This document shows, piece by piece, positions 54,816 through 64,000 of a stretch of 64,000 nt of DNA. Source of the stretch: Planctomycetes bacterium syqfu. Lineage in GTDB: Bacteria > Planctomycetota > Phycisphaerae > Phycisphaerales > Phycisphaeraceae. The notes under the pieces are model-generated. The model was not told the origin of the DNA and made no database searches. It saw only the letters and a program-made list of their open reading frames with translations. The stretch lies in assembly GCA_020974905.1 (NCBI GenBank), contig CP087563.1:6696001-6760000 (forward strand). The letters are read 5' to 3'. Both the position numbers and the translations under genes were made by a program. Position 1 is the stretch's first letter; every line of letters begins with the position of its first letter.

Positions 54816-57800
54816 TTATGGTTGGTTTTCCTGGTAAAGCGTGTTGATTTGACTGTCGGTCAAGACGACATTGACAATGGTCAGGTAATCATACTTGGCA
54901 CCAACATAGCCGCCTGTGGCTTTGGAGCGTCCGCCCAGAGCTATATCTTCGCTGTTGCCAAGTCCATTGCCATGACTGTAGTTTTCAGTGCTGTTGAGTG
55001 TGCCGTTGATATATATTTTTAGTGTCCCGCTTGCGACGGTGATGGCAATATGTTCCCAGTCTCCGGTGAGGACTCCGGGGATCGTTTTAAGTTGATTGGA
55101 ACCTGCACTGGTTTGGAAAAGGACACTCACATCATTGGTGCCAGGTCGGTTTTGTATTTCAATGCCATCGCTACTATCGCGATGTCCAAACAGTCTGGGC
55201 CAACCGGAAATCGGACTAGCTTTGAGCCAGAAGGCAATGGTGAAGTTGTTATCCAAATCAAGATCAGCGTTATGCTCGATCAATACAGCATCATTCGCAG
55301 CCGTGTTTTGGACGGCATAGCCTGTACCGGTTGGGGTGTCGGTTGTCCATGTCATGAGTTCTTCCAACGTGCCATGATTCCCATCGCCTGATGCGTCCAG
55401 AGCGGTCACACCCGATGGTCCGTCATCCAATCGGAGTTTGACGACGGTGTCTGCTGCAACCCCGGTTCGTAGCAGGTTGAAGTTGACACTGACTTTCTTG
55501 GTTTGTGAGCCGGTGTTGATGGATATTTCACCAATATAGTCACCGTCTGGCAATCCTGATGGGTCCGCTGCAATGGCAATCAAGTCCGAATCATTTTGAT
55601 TCACAACCGTTCCCGAACTGTCGTTGACTTTGAGCCAAGGCATGTTGCTGGTTGCTGTCCAGGACATGTTAGCGATGCCTGAATTCCAAAGTTCAATGGC
55701 AGAATCAGCATTGTCGCCTTCACTGCTCGTGTCGTACACACGTAAGGGTATTTCCGAAATTTCATCGGGATTCAGCAAACTACTGTCATACGTTGTTTCA
55801 AAACCACTGAACGTGTTGGCACTAAATGCTGGTGTTGTGACATCGTCAATAATTAATCCTGTCGAACCGGCATATGCTGCAGTTCCCAGTGTGAATGTAT
55901 TTTTGTAGAAAAGTACATTGGGCATTGGACCATTGTCATCTCGTTTTTCAAAGGCGATCGCTGAATCAGTGACGGTGTTATGTTCAAAGACGGTCATGAT
56001 ATTGTTGGCATACGTACCATTTGGACCTGACCGGATATTAATAGCATAGTCGACAGCACCTGTCACGGAGTTGCCACGGAACATACGACCGATTCCCTGG
56101 TGGCCGGTGTCACTTGCACTGCCCGTCAAGCGAAGACCAACGCGGCATGTGTCAATGGTATTGTTTGTGACCAGCGGGAAGAAGCAGGGGGCGCTTTCGC
56201 CTGTGGGCGGATTGTTTGTTCCCAGATTGGTCCAGAGACTGATACCCGAGCGTGCTTCGTGAATGGTATTGCTATCTATAATCAGATTACATGAACCGGA
56301 ATAGGGCTGGATGCCTGTCGAAGCGATGTGACTGGTACTTGTCACCGAACGAGTGTCAAAATCCAGTGAATTGTTGGCGATGACAATGTTGCTGTATCCA
56401 AATTGAGCCGTCACCAGGCTGCTGCTGTCAGGAATGACATCCCATGGCTTATCAACGGTCACAATGCCGGTAGTGGTATCGATGCCGATGATTTCACGGA
56501 ATTGGCCGCAGCCTTTTCCTGTGGTGATCATCAAACTTAATGGGACTGACGATGCTGTTGCACTATTTAGGGTGACCGTTGTGGCTGTGGCTGAAATGGG
56601 ATTGCCATAAAAATGGGTGGTTGCTTCCTCCCACATAATCTGCTCACCTGCATTTTGATTCCAATAGGTTGCTGAAGGTGTCAGATCAATTGTGGTATTG
56701 CCATCAATGTGAATGTTACGCATGGTGCCCCAGATTGAATCAGCAGTGATAAACCGACCTGAACAGAAGTTGTTATTGTCGGGAGACGTATTATCCAGAT
56801 GTTGCACGGTGCTATTGGTAATACTTACATCATGCCCGCTTCTCATATGTAATAACCAGAAGGCACCGGTCGTGCCTTTAAAAGTTGTGTCGTCCATGAA
56901 AACCTGCGATGCCGAGAGAAGTTGTGTGCCTGACCCGATAATTTCGCAACCGTTAAAAAAGACTCGTTCGGATTGATGAATATCAATTGGATAGGCATAG
57001 ACAGACGCACGCTGGGCACTGAATCTGACGTTGGTGTAGTGAATATCATATCCAAAGCGGTGAAGGATCATGACGGTTGCCCCTTCCCCGTTAGCATCAA
57101 ATGTCAGATCGGAATATCGGGCATAAGTTGGAGCTGAATTTGATATATAGCCGGTAAACCCAGGCATTTTACGGATGATCGTTTGATCCATGCCTGCACC
57201 TCGAATATGTAAACGCGTTGCACTGAGGATCACATCACTGATCATATACACACCTGCCGGGAAGTAGAGCGTGTTGACAGGACCGCTGTAGGTTGCGCCG
57301 GTGGTACGGGTGGCAAGAATAGCTGCATTGATCGCATCGGTGTCATCGGTCACACCATCGCCCACAGCGCCAAATGAAGTGACATCATAGGTGGTGCCCC
57401 CATCAAAGTCCGGCGCTAACTCGACGGTGATATCCAGTGGCTCGCTCCAACCCAGGTCACCGCCGTGACCATTATGAGCCCAGACTTCGTATGTACCGAC
57501 TGACAGGGTTGTGGGGATGGTGAAGCTCACTCGGTTGGGACTGACAGCTGTTGGCGTCAGCCACATGCCCGTGGCTCCATCGGTGAGGTATATCCACGCA
57601 TCTGTCGTGCCGTTGTCATGTGAAAGATTGCGCCCAAAAACCGAGACTGTGTCACCGGGGTAAGCGGTTTTGGGTCCGACCCACCATGCATGGGGATGAT
57701 TGATCATTCGCGGATAGCCTGCACCGTCTTCGTTCTCCGGCCAGATCAGGTAGAGGCTCGAAGCAGGGAGGGTATCGGGCAAGGTGACATGCGCAAAACC

Positions 57801-58241
57801 TTCGGCAAGCCGTTGAATACTGCCGTCACACAATGTTGCATTGGAAGACGTTGTTTGGCCATAGATACGAAACCGCGTGTCTTTGCCAGCATCTGTTCCA
57901 GTGAATTGTGATAAGTCATGGCCGGCTATGATGACCGTCTGGTCAGGTTGGGCGGTCCGTGTCAGTTCAGCGATTCCGGGTGTTTGCGAATAAGGCGCGG
58001 TGATGGTCCATGGTGGTGTGAAAGTATCAAATGCTGCGGGATACGTAGGAGTAGGCGTTGGTAGAGAGACGGAATATTGGAGTTGAGGTAACGGGGTTGC
58101 AGAACAGATTGTTGAAAAACTTAATTGTAATAATAATGACAACCTGTTTTTGAACATATTCGGGATATATTCTTTTACCCGAAGCAGATGCCCGGTTAGT
58201 GATTGAACCATGCTGGACATGGTTGTGAATCGCGTGCTCAT
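54816..58241 (-). CDS. Exported pectate-lyase-fold (beta-helix) protein with IPT-like and LamG domains
   Basis: An 1141-residue protein. After an unusually long signal region (hydrophobic part at ~33-45) there are two IPT/TIG-like Ig domains (~75-270). A right-handed beta-helix of the Pectate_lyase_3 type follows, starting DVTSFGAVGDGVTDDTDAIN and extending through about 800 with many NxI/V repeats. A beta-sandwich of the BACON type is at ~850-930 (WTATSNMPWLKVNDSSGTV). A C-terminal LamG-like domain (~935-1135; FTIAFWLKASPISGWPRLFG) could bind carbohydrate. The start at 58241 is favoured by AAGGAG 6 nt upstream; ATG 58157 would give a shorter signal peptide but lacks such an element. It probably depolymerises or binds an extracellular polysaccharide; the substrate is not deducible. 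Confidence 0.8.
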   Translation of the reverse strand: MSTRFTTMSSMVQSLTGHLLRVKEYIPNMFKNRLSLLLQLSFSTICSATPLPQLQYSVSLPTPTPTYPAAFDTFTPPWTITAPYSQTPGIAELTRTAQPDQTVIIAGHDLSQFTGTDAGKDTRFRIYGQTTSSNATLCDGSIQRLAEGFAHVTLPDTLPASSLYLIWPENEDGAGYPRMINHPHAWWVGPKTAYPGDTVSVFGRNLSHDNGTTDAWIYLTDGATGMWLTPTAVSPNRVSFTIPTTLSVGTYEVWAHNGHGGDLGWSEPLDITVELAPDFDGGTTYDVTSFGAVGDGVTDDTDAINAAILATRTTGATYSGPVNTLYFPAGVYMISDVILSATRLHIRGAGMDQTIIRKMPGFTGYISNSAPTYARYSDLTFDANGEGATVMILHRFGYDIHYTNVRFSAQRASVYAYPIDIHQSERVFFNGCEIIGSGTQLLSASQVFMDDTTFKGTTGAFWLLHMRSGHDVSITNSTVQHLDNTSPDNNNFCSGRFITADSIWGTMRNIHIDGNTTIDLTPSATYWNQNAGEQIMWEEATTHFYGNPISATATTVTLNSATASSVPLSLMITTGKGCGQFREIIGIDTTTGIVTVDKPWDVIPDSSSLVTAQFGYSNIVIANNSLDFDTRSVTSTSHIASTGIQPYSGSCNLIIDSNTIHEARSGISLWTNLGTNNPPTGESAPCFFPLVTNNTIDTCRVGLRLTGSASDTGHQGIGRMFRGNSVTGAVDYAINIRSGPNGTYANNIMTVFEHNTVTDSAIAFEKRDDNGPMPNVLFYKNTFTLGTAAYAGSTGLIIDDVTTPAFSANTFSGFETTYDSSLLNPDEISEIPLRVYDTSSEGDNADSAIELWNSGIANMSWTATSNMPWLKVNDSSGTVVNQNDSDLIAIAADPSGLPDGDYIGEISINTGSQTKKVSVNFNLLRTGVAADTVVKLRLDDGPSGVTALDASGDGNHGTLEELMTWTTDTPTGTGYAVQNTAANDAVLIEHNADLDLDNNFTIAFWLKASPISGWPRLFGHRDSSDGIEIQNRPGTNDVSVLFQTSAGSNQLKTIPGVLTGDWEHIAITVASGTLKIYINGTLNSTENYSHGNGLGNSEDIALGGRSKATGGYVGAKYDYLTIVNVVLTDSQINTLYQENQP

Positions 58242-58767
58242 TGTGATCTCCTTGTGTTTGGATTTGTAAAAAATCCGGATTACTTTTCAACTGAATAGGT
58301 CGTAGCCGGTCTTGATACAGTCTTGCAGGTGTCTGGCAAAATAGATTCATCGTTGTGTTTGTCGAGACTCTTCTTGTCAGTCTTGGCCTTGTGAGAGCCT
58401 GTTATACCAGAGGACTCGGTGGTCACGGGTGTATCAGCAGTACGCTGCATCAAACAAGGATTCCGGACATTGGGTTTGTTGGGAGGGCAGTGTCTGAACG
58501 TGATGTTCAAAGCGCAATGGCCATACGATAGCTGCCGTTCGAGACATATATCCATCGATCGTTAAATGTCGCTTAAATATAAATTTTGTCTATGTCTGTG
58601 TACGTTGACTTAGAATTTGTGATTTTCGATTCCCGTCCTCATTATTGTTTTTCCGAATTTGTATCATAGTGTTTCATTAAAGATACATGAGCATCGCTAA
58701 TACTGATCCACTCGACGATATAAACCCGGAATGAAGCAGCTGAGTGACGCGAAAGTTCAACACAACG
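58242..58767. other. Intergenic region without a gene
   Basis: No convincing gene, RNA or repeat is seen in these ~525 bp. A minus-strand frame at 58280-58555 has a Thr/Lys-rich translation without a known motif and no ribosome-binding site. The AT-rich part (58560-58700) may hold the promoter of the beta-helix gene on the minus strand, but no good -35/-10 pair was identified. Confidence 0.4.
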
Positions 58768-60180
58768 CTAGCAGTTTTTTTCTTGTGCAATCATATCTGC
58801 GGATTGTTTGTCAAACCAATTATTGAGATCCTGTGCCATTTGCATTTGGATTGTTAGATGTTTTTTGTCATCCCAGAGATTTTCACTGTCAATGGGGAGA
58901 TTCGTTCGGTCATAAAACTCGTAGACAATCTGACCGTTCACCTGATCACGCAGCAACTTCCATTGGCCTTGCACGAGCATGGCATGTGATGCTTGTTTGA
59001 AGAAGATGCGATCGTCCCAGTTTGTATTTTCATCCATTATCAAAGGTGTCAGATCACGCGATTCATGTTCGTGTGGTGCAGTTGCATCGGGCACTGACAG
59101 GAAGGTGGCAAACAGGTCAATCAAGCTGACCGCACGTGTTTCGCGTTGGTCTTTCCGGGAAGATCGCGGATCGACAATGATCAACGGCACACGGGCGCTG
59201 CCGTCATACCCCAGACTTTTAAAGTAGCAGCCAAACTGTCCAGCCATATCACCGTGGTCGGCGGTGAAGACAATCATGGTGTCCTCTTCATGTCCACTTT
59301 CACACAAGGCAGTCAGCAGGCGACCGATGTGATGGTCGATCATTGAGATGTTGCCATAGTATGCAGAAAGCGCCTTGCGATGGGTCTGGCGGGTCCAGCC
59401 TTGCTCTTTTCGCATCCTGAGGCTTTGCTGGTAAAAACCATTGTTGGAAATGATCGGTTTGTCGTTGAGGTCGTTGTCGAAATCCTCAGGCAGCGGGATG
59501 GTTTCCGGATCATACATCGTGTCCCACGGGGCAGGACAGGCATAAGGTTGATGCGGACCGAAGTATGAGACGTTAAGAAAGAAAGGTTGTTCTGGGGCAT
59601 GATTCAGAAATTCGATCGCCTGGTCCGTCATCCATGTGGTGTGATGATGCTCTTCGTCGACACGATTTCCACCCACGATAAAACGCCATTGATCATCAGG
59701 AAACGCCCCTTCATCAGCAGAGAACTGCTGGACGAGTCGATTTCCTGCATCGGTGCCCAGTTTCTCACGCAACCAATGGACATATTTTGAGTCTTCCATT
59801 GCTTTGGGATCATAGTTGTCAAAGAAGTAGTCACTGCGTTGAAAATGATCAAAGCCAAAGTCGCGGAAGATGGGGTTGAGATGCAGCTTGCCGATCAGGG
59901 CGGTGTGCATGCCGGCGGCCTGGAGATGTTGCGGCAGGATGGGACGATCATTGGGTGTTATGGGGTCATTGCCACTGATCACACCATTGGTGTCCGGGTA
60001 CGTGCCGGTCAACATTGAAGCGCGTGAGGGTCCACAGGGTGCGGTGCTTGCAAATGCGGATGTAAATTGAATTCCCTTTTTGGCAAGCGCATCGAGGTTG
60101 GGCGTTTTCACGCAGGGATGGTTGAGGTTGCTAAGGCAATCAAAACGAAACTGGTCGACACAAATAAAAAGAATGTTCAT
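58768..60180 (-). CDS. Sulfatase (type I, formylglycine-dependent)
   Basis: A 470-residue sulfatase. The signature CGPSRASMLTG begins at C49, the residue converted to formylglycine. Metal and catalytic residues lie in ILFICVDQFRFD (D9, with Q10 where many have Asp), GKLHLNP, and VFTADHGDMAGQFG. No signal peptide is present from the ATG at 60180, which has GGAG 8 nt upstream; a longer frame to 60285 would run into the upstream gene without export signal either. A cytoplasmic location is therefore predicted, which is unusual for a polysaccharide sulfatase and implies action on imported sulfated oligosaccharides. The esterase gene ends 16 bp upstream. No sulfatase-maturase gene is in the window. 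Confidence 0.9.
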   Translation of the reverse strand: MNILFICVDQFRFDCLSNLNHPCVKTPNLDALAKKGIQFTSAFASTAPCGPSRASMLTGTYPDTNGVISGNDPITPNDRPILPQHLQAAGMHTALIGKLHLNPIFRDFGFDHFQRSDYFFDNYDPKAMEDSKYVHWLREKLGTDAGNRLVQQFSADEGAFPDDQWRFIVGGNRVDEEHHHTTWMTDQAIEFLNHAPEQPFFLNVSYFGPHQPYACPAPWDTMYDPETIPLPEDFDNDLNDKPIISNNGFYQQSLRMRKEQGWTRQTHRKALSAYYGNISMIDHHIGRLLTALCESGHEEDTMIVFTADHGDMAGQFGCYFKSLGYDGSARVPLIIVDPRSSRKDQRETRAVSLIDLFATFLSVPDATAPHEHESRDLTPLIMDENTNWDDRIFFKQASHAMLVQGQWKLLRDQVNGQIVYEFYDRTNLPIDSENLWDDKKHLTIQMQMAQDLNNWFDKQSADMIAQEKNC

Positions 60181-60196
60181 GACTAACTCCAGCGGC

Positions 60197-62194
60197 TTAC
60201 TCACCGCGACTGAATTTTTCAAGCAGCGTTTCAAACGCCAACTCGGCCTCGGGAGGCTTGTGGTGTCTGGCGGTGGGTCCGACAATCAGACGCTTTTGAT
60301 CATCAGGTACATTGACAAGATTTTTGTAGATGCCGATTCCGCCCATGCTGTGTACGGTCAGATCACCGACACTCAGGGCCATGTACGTAGGACATTTAAT
60401 CCAGGTTGCAAGGTTGGCGGGGTCGAAATAGCTGAGCGTGGTCAGCAGGTCATCGAGGTTCTGGCCATCCGGAATTTGACCTCGGGATGGACCGAAGGTT
60501 TGATAATGCTTGATCGCAGTGTGATGCATCGCATTGGATGGTGAGTCGATAATCGCAAGCGCAATCCGCTCATCCAATGCTGCCAATGCCGTTGCCAGTG
60601 CCCCGCCCTGACTGCTGCCGAAGGTCATCACGCGGTTGATGTCCACAAGGTCAGGTCTGCTTGCCAGGTAGTCCACCGCGCGGACCATGGCTGCAAACCA
60701 GTACCTTGCTGCATAGGTTTGTTTGTCTTTCAACGGTCCCCACCAGGGGGCGTTAAATGGGACAGTTGGCGGGTCAGGTTCAAATCCGCGGACGATGGGC
60801 GTGATGGAAATAAACCGCCGGTCACGATTGATATGCGAGCCGTAGATCCCACCGGATTTTTTGAACTTGAATCCCGTGGCATTGGGGTGACTGGTCACCA
60901 TAGCCGGTGCGGGGGTGCTGATGCCTTTAGGAACATAAAGCATGGCATGGATGCGTTTGCCATCGAGAATGGTGTAGCTGACAACATACAATTCCCAATC
61001 GACAGCTTTTTCATGCACACGCTTTATGCTGACATCCATCGGGAGGGCTTGTTGTTCTTTGAGCGTCTGGTCCCAGAATGTGCGCAGATCACCCGGACGG
61101 TTGTATACAGGCTGATCGTGCTCCAGGTCATAAAGCATGCGATAGCGATCGGTCCAGATCAATCGATTGTCACCGCCGACCAATGTTGCCTGTACATCAC
61201 TGACACCCGGCTTGGTCAGTGACGTCGTAAAACGCGCAACCCAACTGCCATCGTCGGTTTGTTCCGGGCGGACCTGCTGGGCGAATTGCGTCTGCCCAAG
61301 TGCATGCGTAATTTGCAACGTGGCATATCCGGCAAAGGGTTTATCCGAAAGCCAATTGAATTTGACTGAAATCTCAAGCTCATTGCCGAGTCGATAGACA
61401 GGATTCTTAACACCTTTCGTCGCTATTTCTGAGACAAGATCATCATCGGGCTGGGTGACATCAAAGCGGGGGTTGAGGACAAAGTATTCATCCAGTGGCT
61501 TGCGATGAACTTTAATGTCAAAGCTGTTGGCCTTAAAACCTTCGACAGGTGCGATGACCGCCAGGCGTTGACCGCCATCAGGATGAGGTGTCTGTGCAAC
61601 CTGGCATGGGCCGGGGAACACGATCGCTCTACCGTTTTGATGCAGCAGCACGGCAGACTGTTTACCATTTGCCTTGAGCGTGATGTTATTCTGATGCGTG
61701 GCAACATCACTTTCATTGGCTTTGCCAAGTCCAATGAGTCGCACCTGTTTGACTGCATCATTGAGATAGATCACAAGTTCGTGAGGGTCTGGATCATTAA
61801 AACCTGCAAACAGTTCAAAGACAGGTAAATGTGGATCAGGTGTGATCTGGATTTTATAGATACCGTCATCAAACGAAGCGCACCGTCCGAAATGACCGCC
61901 TCTGTCCAGATTCGAGATGTTGGGAAAAGAATGGATGGTGCGTTTGGAATTGCGATACACAATGCCGCCGGTGTTGGGGGTGACGTGTAAAAACGCATCA
62001 CCTTCGACGGTCCATGAGGTCCAGCCTCTGCCACTTTGACCAGCAATGGCATAGCCATCGTTTTGAAACGTTGCCTGTTCGTTTTGACATGTCATCAGCC
62101 CAAGCACCGGTTGGTCGGCAGATACGGCGTTGGACTCAGTCAAAGCAATGCTGGCCATGGCAAATAACATCCCAAGTAATAGTCTATGAATCAC
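60197..62194 (-). CDS. Exported large acetyl-xylan-esterase-like hydrolase
   Basis: A 665-residue protein with a signal peptide (residues 1-26, ending AVSAD). The N-terminal ~240 residues are beta-rich and may bind carbohydrate. An Ig-like domain (~260-355) and an alpha/beta-hydrolase domain of the AXE1 type follow. The triad is S528 in FGSSQGGALA, D611 in SVGDLTVHS and H644 or H645 in TARHHKPPE. The GTG start at 62194 has AGGA about 10 nt upstream. It is longer than the related protein at 24388-25698 but shares the Ig-plus-hydrolase layout. It probably deacetylates a polysaccharide in the periplasm, before the sulfatase encoded 16 bp downstream. The substrate is unknown. Confidence 0.78.
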   Translation of the reverse strand: MIHRLLLGMLFAMASIALTESNAVSADQPVLGLMTCQNEQATFQNDGYAIAGQSGRGWTSWTVEGDAFLHVTPNTGGIVYRNSKRTIHSFPNISNLDRGGHFGRCASFDDGIYKIQITPDPHLPVFELFAGFNDPDPHELVIYLNDAVKQVRLIGLGKANESDVATHQNNITLKANGKQSAVLLHQNGRAIVFPGPCQVAQTPHPDGGQRLAVIAPVEGFKANSFDIKVHRKPLDEYFVLNPRFDVTQPDDDLVSEIATKGVKNPVYRLGNELEISVKFNWLSDKPFAGYATLQITHALGQTQFAQQVRPEQTDDGSWVARFTTSLTKPGVSDVQATLVGGDNRLIWTDRYRMLYDLEHDQPVYNRPGDLRTFWDQTLKEQQALPMDVSIKRVHEKAVDWELYVVSYTILDGKRIHAMLYVPKGISTPAPAMVTSHPNATGFKFKKSGGIYGSHINRDRRFISITPIVRGFEPDPPTVPFNAPWWGPLKDKQTYAARYWFAAMVRAVDYLASRPDLVDINRVMTFGSSQGGALATALAALDERIALAIIDSPSNAMHHTAIKHYQTFGPSRGQIPDGQNLDDLLTTLSYFDPANLATWIKCPTYMALSVGDLTVHSMGGIGIYKNLVNVPDDQKRLIVGPTARHHKPPEAELAFETLLEKFSRGE

Positions 62195-62224
62195 GACGTA
62201 TTCCTATACACGACAAACGCTGAG

Positions 62225-64000
62225 TCAGGGTTGGATTAGCGGTTGATTGCCGTTGGTGAGGATGAGGTTTAAATAGTCATGTCGCGGGGCATGGACGAGA
62301 ATCGTGCCATCGTCTTGCAAGAGGAAGTTGGCCTTGCTGCCCGGGTAAACGTTAAGTGCCTTACCGTCGACGAACTTTGCGTGTTCTGCAATGGCTTCGG
62401 CATTGTAGAGGTACCAGTAGCGAGGGTGAGGCAGGTTGAGTTTTTCAGGGTCAAGCGTGATGGTCACTTCCTGTGGGTTGTCATTTTTCTGCATACCTAC
62501 AACACATAGCAGGATAGAGCCGGGTTTACTCCAGGCACTGACTTTGACCTTGTCATCACTGACATGCACAGCCGGATCGTTTTCCCAGTAGCCGATAAAT
62601 CGCATGGCCGGATCAGCCATCCCAAAGCGGCTGCGACCATGGAACCACGTTTCGGGCATACCATGACTGGACATGGGCAGATTGTCATGCAGTTGCATTG
62701 CCGCAGCATAGGATCGCCAGACATCGTGGAAGGTGTATTTGCCCTCACTGTACCACCATCGTGGCGTATCGAACTCTGTTTTATAGGTGACGCGTACGCC
62801 CAATGCGCGTGGGATGTCTGCCTGCAATCGTTCCAGTGGCCAGGCGTCGAGGTACGTGCGGTTTTGCTTGCCGGTGATGTGATGGTCTTCACCGTCCAGT
62901 GCATAGTCGCAGGCTCCTAACCAGGGCATGACCATGTTGTGTGTCATGTGTGAGACGATCCAGCCGTCTTTGCCATGCTCGGAAAAGACCGCTCGCATTC
63001 GCAGGAAATAGCGACGTAGCCCGAACATGTTATAGCCCGGTTGCACGCGTCCATCCGGCAAGCGATAGGCTCGACCCGCTGCGACATTAAAGCAGACTGC
63101 CGGGTGGGTGTTGTCACTGTAATAGCCATCGATATCTGTCTTTTGAATCCATTGATCGAGTTGGTAAATCCAATAGTCGATAAGGCTGTCATCGTAGAAG
63201 ATGTGCCAACTTCCCTTGCTGTTCCACTGTTCGCCGAAGTAGGCAGCTTCGGGCATGTGTTTGGAAATCAATTCATTGTGACGACCATAGGGAATCACGG
63301 GTTGGCTGTAGGTGCTAAGCATGCGTGGCCTTTTTTTGTAGGCTTGCATGGCTTTACGCGCCTTGGGTACATCGAAGGACCAGGGAACCGGCGACAACAT
63401 TCTGCTGCTGCCTATGCTTGATGCGGTTTGCCAGTCTGCGAAGCTGTCACCGAAGCTGTAAACATGGTTGCGCCAGTCGACAGGCAGTGGTTTGACCGGA
63501 GTGGCCTGAAAGGCGAAGGTGATGGTGCGGGATTGATCCAGTATTGCTGCTTCGCTGACAAGGTTAAACACAAGGTCAGTACTGGCAGTGTCTTTGTCAC
63601 GACGCAGGACGATGGCAGGTGTCTGATCACTGGGTAACCAACCGCGGTCCGTGTCGGCAAACCAACACAATCCGCCATACGTATTGCCCACCCAAACGTA
63701 TGGAATAAATGACCCCTTGGCCATGCGTTGACCATCGACACTTTTACAGTTCCAAATCTCTCCCTGCTGATTGGGATCAATAATATGGTGGTTGTATCCC
63801 CAGCGAATGCCTTCACCACAGGCCGTCACATATTCTGCTGTTTGGTTGTTAAAGGGGACAACCATCTGCAAGGCTTTGATCTGAGTTGCTGCCTGCGGAT
63901 CAAGTGTCATGGAAATTTTGTACATGCCGTCAAAGGCAATTTCGATATTGCTGGTAATGGCAAGCGAGCCTAATTTGCTTGTGGCTTGAAGTTCGAGCTT
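62225..64000 (-). CDS. Glycoside-hydrolase-like protein (DUF6067/GH123-like), 5' truncated
   Basis: The frame is open through the right edge, so at least 25 more N-terminal residues exist beyond the ATG at 63925. 591 residues are visible. Features are an N-terminal beta domain, the conserved NHVYSFGDSFADW segment, and a barrel-like part with IDGYYSDNTHPAVCFN and CDYALDGEDHH that carry acidic residues suitable for catalysis, then WHDxxx-type segments and a C-terminal beta domain (TITLDPEKLNLPHPRYWYLY). I place it near the DUF6067/GH123-like glycosidases with limited certainty. It ends 30 bp before the esterase gene and likely forms an operon with esterase and sulfatase. Confidence 0.55.
   Translation of the reverse strand, partial: KLELQATSKLGSLAITSNIEIAFDGMYKISMTLDPQAATQIKALQMVVPFNNQTAEYVTACGEGIRWGYNHHIIDPNQQGEIWNCKSVDGQRMAKGSFIPYVWVGNTYGGLCWFADTDRGWLPSDQTPAIVLRRDKDTASTDLVFNLVSEAAILDQSRTITFAFQATPVKPLPVDWRNHVYSFGDSFADWQTASSIGSSRMLSPVPWSFDVPKARKAMQAYKKRPRMLSTYSQPVIPYGRHNELISKHMPEAAYFGEQWNSKGSWHIFYDDSLIDYWIYQLDQWIQKTDIDGYYSDNTHPAVCFNVAAGRAYRLPDGRVQPGYNMFGLRRYFLRMRAVFSEHGKDGWIVSHMTHNMVMPWLGACDYALDGEDHHITGKQNRTYLDAWPLERLQADIPRALGVRVTYKTEFDTPRWWYSEGKYTFHDVWRSYAAAMQLHDNLPMSSHGMPETWFHGRSRFGMADPAMRFIGYWENDPAVHVSDDKVKVSAWSKPGSILLCVVGMQKNDNPQEVTITLDPEKLNLPHPRYWYLYNAEAIAEHAKFVDGKALNVYPGSKANFLLQDDGTILVHAPRHDYLNLILTNGNQPLIQP

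Noticed and set aside
58280-58555. Small protein gene upstream of the beta-helix gene
   Set aside because: No ribosome-binding site, no family motif and low-complexity Thr/Lys-rich translation.

Overview
The window looks like chromosomal DNA of a polysaccharide-degrading member of the PVC superphylum, most likely Planctomycetota of the class Phycisphaerae. The main support is a DUF1559-like pseudopilin with an exact H-X9-DG motif, many glycoside hydrolases, esterases and a sulfatase, a GntR/LacI hybrid regulator, and fused solute-binding-protein/permease transporters. This is inferred from gene content; no rRNA or other taxonomic marker is present. I saw no tRNA, rRNA or CRISPR array.

Layout. 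(1) 1-10722, plus strand: a truncated secreted glycosidase-like protein, an FAD-dependent oxidoreductase, a two-gene ABC importer (solute-binding protein fused to a MalF-type permease, then a MalG-type permease with a very large extracytoplasmic insert), and a CBM9-like protein. (2) 10931-13709, minus strand: M14 carboxypeptidase, a frameshifted MarC-family gene, and a PocR-AraC regulator. (3) 13869-17534, plus: MmgE/PrpD protein, argininosuccinate-lyase-like enzyme and TauE/SafE permease, which looks like a small catabolic operon. (4) 17705-24375, plus: GntR/LacI regulator, pseudopilin and a 1465-residue exported GH42-like protein, facing an acetyl-xylan-esterase-like gene. (5) 25938-28538: a PerR/Fur regulator and katG with a clear terminator. 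(6) 28709-37902: a divergent four-gene envelope locus with an 1817-residue lipoprotein (CsgG-like, propeller-like and ankyrin parts), an exported ankyrin protein, an exported unknown and a CsgG-like protein. (7) 38120-50534: ROK regulator, TIM-barrel isomerase, Gfo/Idh oxidoreductase, PIG-L deacetylase, frameshifted NagB-like gene, a second copy of the fused ABC importer, an SGNH esterase and a GH29 fucosidase. This reads as a unit for importing and breaking down fucosylated or amino-sugar-containing glycans. (8) 50535-51466: a gene-poor scar with an IS-transposase remnant. (9) 51467-64000, minus: SGNH esterase, GH42 beta-galactosidase, a pectate-lyase-fold/LamG protein, sulfatase, a second acetyl-xylan-esterase-like protein and a truncated glycosidase-like protein. 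This fits degradation of an acetylated, sulfated polysaccharide.

The most unusual feature is the duplicated importer. Its binding protein is covalently tethered to one permease, and its second permease carries an insert of about 370 residues. That insert contains four copies of a short motif that otherwise appears in this window just after the acid/base glutamate of the two GH42 enzymes. The membrane cores of the two copies are nearly identical, while the inserts have diverged. The second candidate for something undescribed is the lipoprotein/ankyrin/CsgG-like locus at 28709-37902. Two genes (marC-like, nagB-like) carry single-base frameshifts in or next to short G/C runs, so assembly error must be excluded before calling them pseudogenes.
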